Of a stretch of 64,000 bases of DNA, positions 1-9,638 are shown piece by piece; the first letter of the stretch is position 1, and each line of letters starts with the position of its first letter. A program made the position numbers and the translations under genes. The stretch lies in the IMG/VR virus record IMGVR_UViG_3300044825_002033, positions 1 to 64,000 of that record. One strand, 5' to 3'. Under the pieces are notes generated by a model. The model saw only the letters and a list, made by a program, of their open reading frames with translations. It was not told where the DNA came from and searched no databases. The DNA is from a virus.

Positions 1-1168
1 ACCAATAGGAGCACACTGCTTTTTCAAAAACAAGACCATATTTGCCAGGATAATCTACATTTGTTGAAAGTGGTTCTAAATCAAAATTGCAGTTATTAAG
101 TCCAAGCGTAGCAGTAGTGTAAGAATCGGAATACATTTTGTTCCATTCTTCGTGTCTTGCGAGAAGGAAATATGCTTCAGGTCTCTTTGGAAGAAGGTTA
201 ATTGCATGTTGATACAATCCTTTAACTGTATAACTTCTGTTACCTTGATCATGAAAACAAGAAGCCATATGAAGCAGACATTCATAAGCAAGCAAGGAAT
301 CATTCGTTCTATCTGCTGCTCTTAAGTAATATGAAATTGCAGAAGCAGTTTGTTTCTGTGCATGATACCACCTTGCTAACTCAAAATTTCTAATTGGATT
401 TTCAGTATCAAGTGCATATGCAACGATGGGGTCAGTAGGAATATTCATAATTATTTTAATATCTGCTTGATTTTCTTTCCACCAGTTTGAAATGTATTTT
501 GATGCAAAATGATGATTTGGTTTCTGTCCGTTTTCTAGTTCAGTGTCGTTGAGATTCGTAGAATTGATATTTGTATTCTCTACAAACAGTGGACAGGTAT
601 AAACTTTTCCAAAGTTGGTGAAGAATAAACTCTCACCAATTGGCATAATTTCGGAGTTCTTAACTTCTAAATGATAAGTTTCTCCTATACAACAGTGGTC
701 TATGATTTGCTTTACATAATCTCTTTTTAAAATATATGCAGTAATCGCCCAATCATCCCAATATCGTTCTCTTAAACATACATTCTCAAACTCGCCACGA
801 ATTGCAAGAAGTTGAACCGCATCCCAATCTTTTGGAAGATTGCGAACAAACTCTTCCCAAGTAAAGTTCCAATAATCTACAGTTTCTAATGATAAGTCAT
901 CTTCACAGAAGAATCCATAATCTTCAGTAGTATTATAGTACCAGTCCTTAAACATTTTAAGATGCGAAACATTGCATCCTTTCACTGGATCGGTGAGACT
1001 ATTCACATACTTTCCCGTGATAATATCATCAGACTCTGAAAACCTTTTGGATTTGATTGGAATTGGGGTGATACCATATATCTCAAACTGTTCTGTAAGT
1101 AATTTCTGTCTAAAAAAATCATCTTCCAGAGTTACATAACGAACTGATAATAATCCTTTTAGTTTCAT
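1..1168 (-). CDS. Glycosyltransferase (GT25-like) with TPR-like C-terminal part, cut by window edge
   Basis: At least 389 codons are open from an ATG at 1168 to the window edge, so the 3' end is missing. The N-terminal ~200 residues resemble LPS-type family 25 glycosyltransferases: an acidic CEDD motif at residues 88-91 sits where the metal/nucleotide-sugar site would be. Residues ~240-360 contain helix pairs with TPR character (ELARWYHAQ, ALLAYE-type spacing, then LLPKRPEAYFLLARHEE). The inferred role is transfer of a sugar to a glycan, either on the host envelope or on a virion protein. The ATG overlaps the stop of the upstream GH130-like gene (ATGA), so the two are probably translationally coupled. 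The acceptor cannot be told from sequence. Confidence 0.65.
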   Translation of the reverse strand, partial: MKLKGLLSVRYVTLEDDFFRQKLLTEQFEIYGITPIPIKSKRFSESDDIITGKYVNSLTDPVKGCNVSHLKMFKDWYYNTTEDYGFFCEDDLSLETVDYWNFTWEEFVRNLPKDWDAVQLLAIRGEFENVCLRERYWDDWAITAYILKRDYVKQIIDHCCIGETYHLEVKNSEIMPIGESLFFTNFGKVYTCPLFVENTNINSTNLNDTELENGQKPNHHFASKYISNWWKENQADIKIIMNIPTDPIVAYALDTENPIRNFELARWYHAQKQTASAISYYLRAADRTNDSLLAYECLLHMASCFHDQGNRSYTVKGLYQHAINLLPKRPEAYFLLARHEEWNKMYSDSYTTATLGLNNCNFDLEPLSTNVDYPGKYGLVFEKAVCSYW

Positions 1169-2130
1169 ACAAATTCCTCCATTAAATGACCAGGAACTCT
1201 TAAAATATATGCAGCATTATCTTGAAATCCAAAAGTAAGTAGATAATCGTTTTGATATTTTGCCATTCCACAACAAAATTCAATTTGTCCCTCCAAGAAT
1301 GAAAATGCAGGCGAAAACTTTTGAATATTCCAATTCTTATCCCAGTATGTAAACTTATGCCGATAAGTTGCATTCTTTCTTCCTGCTTCAGACTTGAACA
1401 AGTCAGTCTCGTGATTGATTGTTAAGTAACCATCTTTGTATGGTAAAACTTGAGAACCACCGCGAAGATCTTTTGGCGCTTCAATCCAATCTTTAAGAAC
1501 TACAGTCTCTGTGCGATTTTCTTCTGGAATGAATTTAACAACTTGTGTTCCATTAGTCCATTTTACAAAATGAAATGGCATATTCAAAATCGGCATCCAG
1601 TTCTTGTTGCAATATTCTTGATCTGGTGGTGGTCCAGGAATACGAAATCTTGAAACTTCTTTGACTGAATTTTCTCCAAACTCAAGTTCAGAAAGTTCCA
1701 TTCTTCCTGTACCAATCGTATCCAAATCTCTTCTTACTCCAGTAAGATAGAATTTATCGTTCCACTTAATTAACCTTGCATCCTCCAGTCCTACAAATTC
1801 CCATAATGGTTTCTGATCAAAAGCAGAAGTATCTACTTTTGACCAATATGAAATGTCTAAATTTTCATTCAACTCACATATAAAATTTGTGGTTGTGAGC
1901 GTAATATCATTCTCTGGATTGAGATAAACTAATGGACCGTATTGATGTTCGTATTTGTTTAACTCTGAATGATACAGTGTATATTGAATATGTCGAACAT
2001 TGACTAATATCTTTCCGTTGTCTATGAAAACCGATGGATTGCAAAGACCTGTACCATTCGTGTGTTCTGCAGGAATAAGTAAAGGTTTGATTGTACCACC
2101 ATTTTCAAGAGTAAATTTTACAAAATTCAT
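1165..2130 (-). CDS. GH130/GH43-like five-bladed propeller carbohydrate-active protein
   Basis: The 321-residue protein has features of the GH43/GH130 beta-propeller glycosidase and phosphorylase fold: an early NPS motif (31-33), GLEDARL at 114-120, KNWMP at 176-180, an RGGSQ turn near 224-228 and FCCGM near the C-terminus. GLEDARL resembles the GxEDPR signature of GH130 mannoside phosphorylases, but the match is partial and I cannot assign a substrate. It overlaps the downstream glycosyltransferase by 4 nt, so the pair probably makes or trims one glycan. A T4-type late promoter (AATAAATA, 2155-2162) lies 25 nt upstream of the ATG. It could be a non-catalytic sugar-binding propeller. Confidence 0.6.
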   Translation of the reverse strand: MNFVKFTLENGGTIKPLLIPAEHTNGTGLCNPSVFIDNGKILVNVRHIQYTLYHSELNKYEHQYGPLVYLNPENDITLTTTNFICELNENLDISYWSKVDTSAFDQKPLWEFVGLEDARLIKWNDKFYLTGVRRDLDTIGTGRMELSELEFGENSVKEVSRFRIPGPPPDQEYCNKNWMPILNMPFHFVKWTNGTQVVKFIPEENRTETVVLKDWIEAPKDLRGGSQVLPYKDGYLTINHETDLFKSEAGRKNATYRHKFTYWDKNWNIQKFSPAFSFLEGQIEFCCGMAKYQNDYLLTFGFQDNAAYILRVPGHLMEEFV

Positions 2131-2154
2131 AAAACCATAATGAATTCTTGAGAG

Positions 2155-2162
2155 TATTTATT
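2155..2162 (-). promoter_or_regulatory. T4-type late promoter
   Basis: The minus strand reads AATAAATA, one base from the T4 late consensus TATAAATA, 25 nt before the ATG of the GH130-like gene. The same octamer and spacing recur before many other genes in the window. Confidence 0.65.
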
Positions 2163-2198
2163 ATTTGTTTCAAAGTCAGATTGAAGTAGGCAGCAAAC

Positions 2199-2642
2199 TC
2201 ATATCAGGTCTTCACTGATCTGTCTAGCACTAGGTAATATTGGCCACTGGATATCAAAAGGATTCAACTGAGTATCTGGTAGGTCTCTAAGTTCTTGACG
2301 ATATAATGCCCATTGTTCTTTATTTTCAAGTCCCAAATCATAATCACTGATTTGAGTCCAATCACTGTCTTTAAGTAATTGATTTCTTTGTTCTCTTACC
2401 TTGCTCCACTGATCTTCAAGTTCTTGAGTATTATAAGGTCTTACAATAAATTCTGTTCCAGTCCATTCAACAGTTTCTGTTTTTGAATCATATGTTGGAT
2501 ATTCATAAGGACCAGTATATCCTGCAGCAGAAATCTCATCAGCAGTAAATGTTGATGGATCAGTTCTTGTGAATCCATCTGAGAATTTAAGTCTAAATGG
2601 AATTGGTTCTGGTTTTGAACCTTTGAATGAGTAAAGAGTCAT
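2199..2642 (-). CDS. Tail-assembly-chaperone-like protein (Phage_tail_APC type)
   Basis: The protein has 147 residues. The segment from about residue 79 (W..VR.QRN.LL..SDWTQ) through YRQELRDLPDT matches the signature of the Phage_tail_APC family, small proteins encoded next to tail-fibre genes that help fibre folding or attachment. The N-terminal half (~1-75) is a small beta-rich region with no clear match. Its ATG overlaps the stop of the 847-residue propeller protein by 4 nt, so it is the last gene of that fibre operon. The partner is inferred from this coupling and could equally be the collagen-like fibre further upstream. Confidence 0.65.
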   Translation of the reverse strand: MTLYSFKGSKPEPIPFRLKFSDGFTRTDPSTFTADEISAAGYTGPYEYPTYDSKTETVEWTGTEFIVRPYNTQELEDQWSKVREQRNQLLKDSDWTQISDYDLGLENKEQWALYRQELRDLPDTQLNPFDIQWPILPSARQISEDLI

Positions 2643-5182
2643 AAGAATTGTAATGAATATTGATTTATGAAAGGTGTAATATCATTTACAATAAACATTC
2701 TGTCTTGATTATTGGATAACGCAATTCCGAATGCACTAGAAGGTTGTGTTGGATTTCCAAAAATTACAATATAATTTGAAGATAGAGATGCTGTAGATAA
2801 ATCAAAAGGAGTTGAAAGTTTAACTTGAAAAACTCTTCTATTCGATCCAATTTGATTAACATAGATTGTTTTCCCATCTGGATTAATGTAAATTCCAGAT
2901 ATTGATAATCCTAATACTCCAGTATAAGATTGAACGGTATTGTAGATATTAATATCTCCAGGATTTAAAGTATTTGGAGATGAAAGTGTAATTCTTCTTA
3001 TAGTGCTACTAGAATTTCCACAAAAAAATAAATAATTGCCGTCTGGAGAAACACTCAATCCTCTTGGAGTAAGTTCTAATTGATTGGATGGTGCTGCAAA
3101 ATTACCACCTAACATTAATGCACCAGTTGCGGTGCTAATATCCCAAGGAGTACTTAATGAAAATTCTTTAATAGTGTCTGTTGTAATATCAGTAGCATAC
3201 ATTTCTGTTCCATCATCTTTAAAAAATATTCCAGTGGGATTTAGTGCAGGATACGAAAATGTTTTGATTCCAACAGAACTCATTGACGAAATATCCCAAG
3301 GAGTATTTAAATCAATTTGTTTGATAGTATCAATATTTTGTCCAACAACATATATTGTTGAACCATCAGGTTTAAATGTAATCGCAATGGGAGTGCTCTC
3401 TGCAGTTCCTGGATAAGTTGCAACTCTTGTAAATTTTGCGGTGCTAATATCCCAAGCAGTGCTTAATGTATATTGATTCAAATCTGATCCAGTGCCACCA
3501 GTAACATACATAGAAGTTCCATCTGTACTGAATCCGACAGAATATGGTGTTGCCTCCTCAATTCCAACATACTTATATGCAGTGCAAGTATCAACATTCC
3601 AAGCAGAACTCAAACCAACTCTCCAAATACGATCATTAGTACCGCCCATAAAAAATAGTTTAGTTCCATCGGTGCTTAATCCAACACCATACGGAGTTGC
3701 ATCAAAAAGTCCTACAAATAAATTTGTTGAAAGTCCAACAAAAGATGAGGAAGAAACATCATATGGGTTGATTAGATTAAATTGCCTTACACTATCAAGT
3801 GTGGATCCACAAACATAAAGTTTATATCCATTATCACCAAAAAATATTCCACCCACTGATGCTTCTCCTGTAGAAGAAACTGCAGTTGATGTTGTAAATC
3901 CTACAGTAGCAAGTCCTACATTTGAAATATCCCAAGCAGTTCCAAGAGAATATTCTATAATATTATCATTTGTTTGGCCAGCAACAAACATTTTTGTTCC
4001 AGTATCATTAAATGCTAATCCAATTGGAGTTGTTTCTCTTGTGGTTACACTAAAAGATGTCGTAAATGCAATCCTAGATGTTATTGCCCATCCAACAGAA
4101 AGACTATATTCACGAACAAGATCATTTGTTCCTCCCATCACAAACATCTTTGTTCCATCATCTTGTTTAAAATAAACTGCATATGGTGTTGCATCAGATA
4201 CTGCAGTTTGAGTAGAAGACGGAATAGTAGATACTCCAACAAATGATGCGGTAGTCAAATCCCAAGGAGTACTTAAGTTATATTGATTAATATCATCTCC
4301 AGTAGTTCCTACAACATAAAGACTTCTACCATCTGGTTTAAAATGAAGTCCTATCGGTACTGTATCTTGAGCTGTTACACTTAATGTTTGAACTCTTGGA
4401 TTTGCGGTTGAAACATTCCAAGGAGAACTCAAATCATATGCAAGAACTGCATCATTTGTCTCTCCTAAAATAAACATTACAGTTCCATCTGTATTAAATC
4501 CAACAGATCTTGGAGTTGCTTCGCCAAAAGTTCCTGCTCCAAAGTTTGCAGCCACAGATTTAGAAGTTACAAGAGATGCTGTACTAATATCCCAATTTGA
4601 GATACTGTATTGATAAACTGTATCTTTTTCATTTCCCATTACATATGCATATTGCGTATTTAATCCAACTGCAGGATTTGATGTAATGTAGATATTTTGT
4701 GGAGCGATATCTTGCGTTCCGACATAAGCACTTTTGACATCTAATATAAAAGTACTTAAATCATATGGTGTGGACATTGTTCCTGACCACACTGCATCAC
4801 TATTAAAACCAGTAAAAAACAATTTAGTTCCATCATCTGATATTGTTACTTCTGTTGGGTTTATATCATAATCACCGACAACTGTACTGATGCCAGAATA
4901 TGTTATTGTTGATAAATTAAATGGTGCTGATAAATTATATTGTTGTATTGATGCAGTTGTCCTTGATGATGTGTTTGCAGTTGTATATAATTTTGTTCCA
5001 TCTTTACTAAAACATAATCCACTAGGAGTAGATGTATTGGAAAGAGCATTGCCTACACCATCAAAAGTGTATGACTGAATATTTTCAATAGCATCTTTAT
5101 ATGAGATGTTATCTTCTGGACTATAAACTCCACTTCTTCTTTTAGAGTTTGTTGATATTCCTATAAGACCCAATCTTGCCAT
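2639..5182 (-). CDS. Large beta-propeller repeat protein, probable tail adhesin
   Basis: The 847 residues consist almost entirely of about 15 repeats of roughly 50 residues. Each repeat has a P.GI.F..DGTK core, a hydrophobic strand of the type LYV.GGT, then D.I.QY.LS and PWDIST. This is the pattern of YncE/NHL-type beta-propeller blades; 15 repeats would suit two seven-bladed propellers with one strand set left for closure, which is my inference. The usual role of such proteins on cyanophage tails would be binding of a host surface ligand. It lies between the collagen-like fibre unit and the assembly chaperone in one operon, touching both neighbours. Confidence 0.7.
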   Translation of the reverse strand: MARLGLIGISTNSKRRSGVYSPEDNISYKDAIENIQSYTFDGVGNALSNTSTPSGLCFSKDGTKLYTTANTSSRTTASIQQYNLSAPFNLSTITYSGISTVVGDYDINPTEVTISDDGTKLFFTGFNSDAVWSGTMSTPYDLSTFILDVKSAYVGTQDIAPQNIYITSNPAVGLNTQYAYVMGNEKDTVYQYSISNWDISTASLVTSKSVAANFGAGTFGEATPRSVGFNTDGTVMFILGETNDAVLAYDLSSPWNVSTANPRVQTLSVTAQDTVPIGLHFKPDGRSLYVVGTTGDDINQYNLSTPWDLTTASFVGVSTIPSSTQTAVSDATPYAVYFKQDDGTKMFVMGGTNDLVREYSLSVGWAITSRIAFTTSFSVTTRETTPIGLAFNDTGTKMFVAGQTNDNIIEYSLGTAWDISNVGLATVGFTTSTAVSSTGEASVGGIFFGDNGYKLYVCGSTLDSVRQFNLINPYDVSSSSFVGLSTNLFVGLFDATPYGVGLSTDGTKLFFMGGTNDRIWRVGLSSAWNVDTCTAYKYVGIEEATPYSVGFSTDGTSMYVTGGTGSDLNQYTLSTAWDISTAKFTRVATYPGTAESTPIAITFKPDGSTIYVVGQNIDTIKQIDLNTPWDISSMSSVGIKTFSYPALNPTGIFFKDDGTEMYATDITTDTIKEFSLSTPWDISTATGALMLGGNFAAPSNQLELTPRGLSVSPDGNYLFFCGNSSSTIRRITLSSPNTLNPGDINIYNTVQSYTGVLGLSISGIYINPDGKTIYVNQIGSNRRVFQVKLSTPFDLSTASLSSNYIVIFGNPTQPSSAFGIALSNNQDRMFIVNDITPFINQYSLQFL

Positions 5183-5544
5183 CAGGAAATCTCCTCATAA
5201 GAAATAATAACATCAATATCATTTGCAGCACTTGCTTGTGCTCTAATACCTACACTCTCTTCCAAGTAAAAATATGTTTCTTTTGTTGATATAACTTGTG
5301 TTGCATCAGCAGGAACATTGATTGTTCTTGCTAGATAATAATCTGTTCCATTTCTTATAATACTTACAGAAATATCAGCAGCATTTACTCCATCTACATT
5401 TGCTGCAAAGATGCTGTTAATTTTAAAGACCTTATTGCTTCCTGAGGTATTTGTAAGAATGCCAGTCACCGCAGTTGTACCCAACCCTACAACCGTAGTG
5501 ATTCCTGTAATCGTTGTTGGATTTTTAATGTTTGGTGCGGCCAT
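5182..5544 (-). CDS. Small beta-rich virion protein, fibre-associated
   Basis: A 120-residue protein of beta-strand character: TTITGITTVVGLGTTAVTG at the N-terminus, a VFKINSI strand, and ISVSIIRNG and DVIISYEE strands at the C-terminus. The same fold pattern (a displaced-origin strand, then a lab-type jelly-roll ending in a VSYEE-like strand) is visible in the 113-residue protein at 29496-29837 and within the 288-residue protein at 26990-27856. I infer a fibre-tip or fibre-linker role. It is coupled to the propeller gene (TGATG overlap) and follows the collagen-like fibre by 1 nt. No enzymatic motif is visible. Confidence 0.55.
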   Translation of the reverse strand: MAAPNIKNPTTITGITTVVGLGTTAVTGILTNTSGSNKVFKINSIFAANVDGVNAADISVSIIRNGTDYYLARTINVPADATQVISTKETYFYLEESVGIRAQASAANDIDVIISYEEIS

Positions 5545-5545
5545 T

Positions 5546-8500
5546 TTAGAATATCATTCCCATCATTACTGGACTTATATCTGGAGTGGAACTTCCACCA
5601 CCACTTTCTATATTTATCGTACCAATACCTGAAGAAAATGTAACTGTAGAAATACCAGAACCTCTGAAGTCTAAGAGTGTTACTCCAGTTCCTACTGTCC
5701 CTCCTGCTGTTGCGATTCCAAGTGCGGAACCTTCACCAGAAGCACCCTGAATGCCTTGACTACCTAAACCTTGAACGCCTTGAAGACCTTGAGCTCCAAC
5801 AGATCCTTGAGATCCAACAGATCCTTGAGATCCAACAGATCCTTGAGCACCTTGAGATCCTGTGATACCTTGAGCACCTATAGAACCTTGAATACCTTGA
5901 ATACCTTGTGTACCCTGAGTACCTTGAGTACCCTCCGTACCTTGAATACCTTGAATACCTTGAATACCTTGTGTACCCTGAATGCCTTGAGTTCCTTGAG
6001 TACCCTCCGTACCTTGAATACCTTGAATACCTTGAATACCTTGAATACCTTGTGTACCCTGAATGCCTTGAACTCCTTGAGAACCTTGAGTTCCTGATGT
6101 GCCTTGAGAACCGAAAGCACCTTGAATTCCTTGAGTTCCTTGATCACCAATAGATCCTTGAGCACCAGTTGTTCCTTGAATTCCTTGAGTACCTTGAATA
6201 CCTGCTGCAAAAGGAGTTGTCCAAGAAACCCCAGCACCAGTAGAAATAAGAACTGATCCAGCAGCGCCTACATTCGTATAGAAATCTCTTAATGGGCCAT
6301 CAACTTCTATCAATCCAATAAATGTAGTAGCACCAGAAACTCTTACATCACCTAAAACATCAAGTGTTGCTCTTGGAATCGCAGATCCAATACCAAGTCT
6401 AGTTCCAGTATTAATTAAAACAGTGCCAATACCAGCAGAAGGACCTGGACCAATGTTGATTTGAGTAAAGGATCCAGAAGCACCACCTGTACCAAAGTTG
6501 ATTATCTTGGTGTTTCCAGATGCAGTAACACCTGCTTGAATATCAGTTTGTTGAGTTACAGTAGAACGACCAAAAGTAATTGTACCAGTACCACCAGTTC
6601 CACCAAATGTTAACGTTCCCGATGCTTGGTTGCTACCAAACACATGAGACCCTGTGGCTGAACCAATTAATGAAAGAAGACCAGTAGCAGATAATGTTCC
6701 ACTAGCACTTATACCTGAAAATGAATTAGTAGCACCAGTAAAAGTTTGAGATAAACCAAGAGTTGCAAGAGTATCAGTAGGACCAATTAATGGCAGTGTA
6801 AGAGTTCTGTTATTATTAATAGCAGAGGCAACAATAGAATACTCAAAAGTGTTTGCTGGGTTTCTGATTTTTAAGTTACTTGATCGGAACGTGGAAACAC
6901 CAGTAGCACTTAATTGGGTAGTGAATAAAGTTTCTCCAGTGACTGTGGTAATACCAGCAAAAGTAGAAACACCAGAAACATTAAGTTGAGGAGTGCTTAC
7001 TGTTCTATCGGTTACTTGCATTCCACCAGCAGCAAGTCTTACTTCATTAGGTACTTGAGTACTTCCAATACCAATTGCATAGTTACTTAACCAAGCATCA
7101 GTTCCAAGTCCAGAGAATGCTCCAGACTTGAACCACATAATTTTCTTATATGTTGCAGGTGCGGTTTCAATACCAGCAATAAAGAGATTAACTAATGGTG
7201 ATCCTTCAGTTGATGCAACTGCAATACCACCATGATTTGCTGTAGTGTCTGTTGAAAGATCTACTCCTCCTGGGCCAGTTGTTACACCAAGAATAATATC
7301 AGCATCAAGAACTCTTAAATCTTGTGCGGTGATAACCGTTGTGGTTCCACCAATACTTAAATTATTAGTGATATTGAGGTCATAAACACTTAACTGGGTT
7401 CCATCAAAAGTTAAGTTAGCAGAACCAGTTGGATTATTTGAACCATCCTTATAAACAACTTGGTTTGCCGAACCTGCTACAGGTCCGGTTGTTCCCTGAA
7501 TGCCTTGAGTACCCTCCGTACCTTGAATACCTTGAATACCTTGTGTACCCTGAATGCCTTGAGTACCCTCCGTACCTTGAATACCTTGAATACCTGGAAT
7601 ACCTTGTGTACCCTGAATGCCTTGAGTTCCTTGAGTACCTTGAGTACCCTCCGTACCTTGAATACCTTGAATACCTTGTGTACCCTGAATGCCTTGAGTT
7701 CCTTGAGTACCTTGAGTGCCTTGTGTGCCTTGAGAACCTACATCACCTTGAATACCAGTGGTGCCTTGTATCCCTTGAGCACCCTGTAAACCCTGCAGTC
7801 CTTGTGTGCCTTGTGTACCTTGAATGCCATCAAGACCTTGAATTCCTTGAGTTCCTTGAGTTCCTTGAGCACCAGTATTACCTTGAATACCAATATCGCC
7901 TTGGATACCAGAAAGACCTTGAGAACCAACAGATCCTTGATTTCCTACATTACCTTGAATGCCTATTGAACCTTGAGATCCTACAGATCCTTGAGTGCCA
8001 GTATTTCCTTGAACACCAGAAAGACCTTGAGAACCAACAGATCCTTGAGTTCCTACATTACCTTGAATACCTATTGATCCTTGAGATCCAAGTTGACCTT
8101 GAATTCCTGATGTTCCTTGAGAACCTACATTACCTTGGATACCAGAAAGACCCTGAATTCCGGCATCTCCTTGGATGCCCATCAAACCTTGGGTTCCTTG
8201 AAGACCAATAATACCTTGAGCACCTTGAGTTCCCGGAGTACCTTGAATTCCTTGTGCTCCAGTATCTCCTTTATCACCAGTTCTTGCAAATGTAATAATA
8301 ACATCTAAACCATCAGTAAATGATGTAGAGACACCAGAAACATACGCAATAGGAACTTCAAAGAATGTTGTATCGTGAGTGTGCAGACCCACGATCGCAA
8401 ACATTGTACTATTTGCAGTATTTGTTTTCTCTGAAATAGAGAAGTGACCCTTGATTACTGACGTACTATCATCAATTGTTTGTAGATAGTTGAAAATAGA

Positions 8501-9259
8501 AACGTTATTATCATCAAAAGAATTGATGTAAAGATAAGTTGCTGTGCTAAGTCCAGTTTGATTAAATCTGGCAACACCAGTTGCAATTCCAACAGTGGTA
8601 ATACCAGAACTAAAAGTATAATCAAACGCAGCACCACCAAAAGATCCTGTGGTTCCTTGAGTACCTTGAATACCAGATAAACCTTGAATACCGATTATAC
8701 CTTGAGTTCCTTGTAATCCTTGAGTTCCTTGAGATCCTTGAGATCCTTGAGATCCTACATAACCCTGAATACCAATAGAACCTTGAGTCCCTTGGGTTCC
8801 TTGATTGGAAAGACCTTGAACACCTTGAACACCTTGAAGACCTTGTGTTCCTTGAACACCGTGAACACCTTGAAGACCTTGAAGACCTTGTGTTCCTTGA
8901 GTTCCTTGTGATCCCTGAGAACCTAAAGAACCCTGAATTCCTATTCCACCTTGAATACCTTGAGGTCCTAGTAATCCTTGAATTCCAACGAAGCCCTGAA
9001 CACCAATTGTTCCCTGTAAACCTTGAAGACCTTGAATTCCTTGAGATCCTCTTGATCCTTGAATACCCTGTCCAGCAAAAGCACCATTTAAACCTTGAGT
9101 TCCTTGAGTTCCTTGAGCACCATCCAGACCAATGTATCCAGTAACTCCCTGAGTTCCCTGAACACCTTGAAGACTATCTGCTTCTCTTGCAACTTTAAGA
9201 GAAGGATTATATCCTACTGTGACGTTATAACTTGTGCTTCCTATTGAAACTGAAGGCAT
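5546..9259 (-). CDS. Collagen-like tail fibre protein
   Basis: The 1237-residue protein has three long Gly-X-Y tracts at about residues 31-206, 328-593 and 1018-1173. They are mostly GIQ, GTQ, GVQ, GSQ and GLQ triplets, so the Y position is almost always Gln and proline is rare. Between them are globular segments at ~207-327 and ~594-1017; the latter has repeated phage-fibre strands. The C-terminal ~60 residues form a small end domain. Gly-X-Y tracts of this kind form trimeric collagen-like rods in phage fibres. The DNA is highly repetitive and generates long spurious open frames on both strands. It shares an operon with 9259-9591 upstream (1-nt overlap). Thr in the X position could carry O-glycans, as in bacterial collagen-like proteins. 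Confidence 0.8.
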   Translation of the reverse strand: MPSVSIGSTSYNVTVGYNPSLKVAREADSLQGVQGTQGVTGYIGLDGAQGTQGTQGLNGAFAGQGIQGSRGSQGIQGLQGLQGTIGVQGFVGIQGLLGPQGIQGGIGIQGSLGSQGSQGTQGTQGLQGLQGVHGVQGTQGLQGVQGVQGLSNQGTQGTQGSIGIQGYVGSQGSQGSQGTQGLQGTQGIIGIQGLSGIQGTQGTTGSFGGAAFDYTFSSGITTVGIATGVARFNQTGLSTATYLYINSFDDNNVSIFNYLQTIDDSTSVIKGHFSISEKTNTANSTMFAIVGLHTHDTTFFEVPIAYVSGVSTSFTDGLDVIITFARTGDKGDTGAQGIQGTPGTQGAQGIIGLQGTQGLMGIQGDAGIQGLSGIQGNVGSQGTSGIQGQLGSQGSIGIQGNVGTQGSVGSQGLSGVQGNTGTQGSVGSQGSIGIQGNVGNQGSVGSQGLSGIQGDIGIQGNTGAQGTQGTQGIQGLDGIQGTQGTQGLQGLQGAQGIQGTTGIQGDVGSQGTQGTQGTQGTQGIQGTQGIQGIQGTEGTQGTQGTQGIQGTQGIPGIQGIQGTEGTQGIQGTQGIQGIQGTEGTQGIQGTTGPVAGSANQVVYKDGSNNPTGSANLTFDGTQLSVYDLNITNNLSIGGTTTVITAQDLRVLDADIILGVTTGPGGVDLSTDTTANHGGIAVASTEGSPLVNLFIAGIETAPATYKKIMWFKSGAFSGLGTDAWLSNYAIGIGSTQVPNEVRLAAGGMQVTDRTVSTPQLNVSGVSTFAGITTVTGETLFTTQLSATGVSTFRSSNLKIRNPANTFEYSIVASAINNNRTLTLPLIGPTDTLATLGLSQTFTGATNSFSGISASGTLSATGLLSLIGSATGSHVFGSNQASGTLTFGGTGGTGTITFGRSTVTQQTDIQAGVTASGNTKIINFGTGGASGSFTQINIGPGPSAGIGTVLINTGTRLGIGSAIPRATLDVLGDVRVSGATTFIGLIEVDGPLRDFYTNVGAAGSVLISTGAGVSWTTPFAAGIQGTQGIQGTTGAQGSIGDQGTQGIQGAFGSQGTSGTQGSQGVQGIQGTQGIQGIQGIQGIQGTEGTQGTQGIQGTQGIQGIQGIQGTEGTQGTQGTQGIQGIQGSIGAQGITGSQGAQGSVGSQGSVGSQGSVGAQGLQGVQGLGSQGIQGASGEGSALGIATAGGTVGTGVTLLDFRGSGISTVTFSSGIGTINIESGGGSSTPDISPVMMGMIF
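5740..6205 (-). repeat. Collagen-coding 9-nt-based tandem repeat tract (C-terminal)
   Basis: Tandem 9-nt units encoding Gly-X-Gln run through this stretch, with higher-order copies of about 36-60 nt, for example around 5890-6065. Two further tracts of the same kind lie at ~7480-8275 and ~8640-9165. Near-identical copies across the tracts make slippage and unequal recombination likely. Confidence 0.7.
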
Positions 9260-9591
9260 TAGATTGACTCACTAGGGTTTACAAGCACCATTCCATCAAC
9301 AACTTTAGTTTTCTTACCGGTTGATGATGTAATTATTACATCATAATAGTATCTTCCTGCCTTTAAGTCATCGGTGACTGTATTTGCGAGAGATACCACA
9401 ACTTGTCCTGCAGCAGATACGATTCCTACTCCAAATGGAGTAGAAGTTGCAGACTCTGGAAATTTACGAATCTTTGCAACTCCGGTATGTCCTGTTAGAT
9501 CCAAAGGACTACCATCAGGATTATTCACAGTAAAAACTTCCTGATAATCTGTCCCTTGTTCTATAACAATATTAACTGCAGCGACAGCCAT
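9259..9591 (-). CDS. Small virion protein, BppU-like N-terminal fold
   Basis: 110 residues with the pattern QGTDYQEVFTV, DGSPLDLTGHT, AKIRK, AGRYYYDVII and VDGMVLVNP. This resembles the small Ig-like or baseplate-upper-protein N-terminal domain found in many phage structural proteins. It overlaps the start of the collagen-like fibre by 1 nt and is the first gene of that late operon. A connector role for the fibre is inferred from position and fold. Confidence 0.6.
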   Translation of the reverse strand: MAVAAVNIVIEQGTDYQEVFTVNNPDGSPLDLTGHTGVAKIRKFPESATSTPFGVGIVSAAGQVVVSLANTVTDDLKAGRYYYDVIITSSTGKKTKVVDGMVLVNPSESI

Positions 9592-9609
9592 AACTTGAAA
9601 ATTTTTAAG

Positions 9610-9617
9610 TATTTATG
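9610..9617 (-). promoter_or_regulatory. T4-type late promoter
   Basis: CATAAATA on the minus strand, 19 nt upstream of the ATG at 9591. It is positioned to drive the operon 9259-9591, collagen-like fibre, 120-residue protein, propeller and chaperone. Confidence 0.55.
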
Positions 9618-9638
9618 ATAATACAAATACTTCTTTCT

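Noticed and set aside
7429-8211. Open frame of 260 codons on the plus strand opposite the collagen-like fibre
   Set aside because: It comes from the 9-nt repeat, gives low-complexity CLEYPPYLEYLEY-type sequence and has no start signals; the minus-strand fibre gene explains the region.
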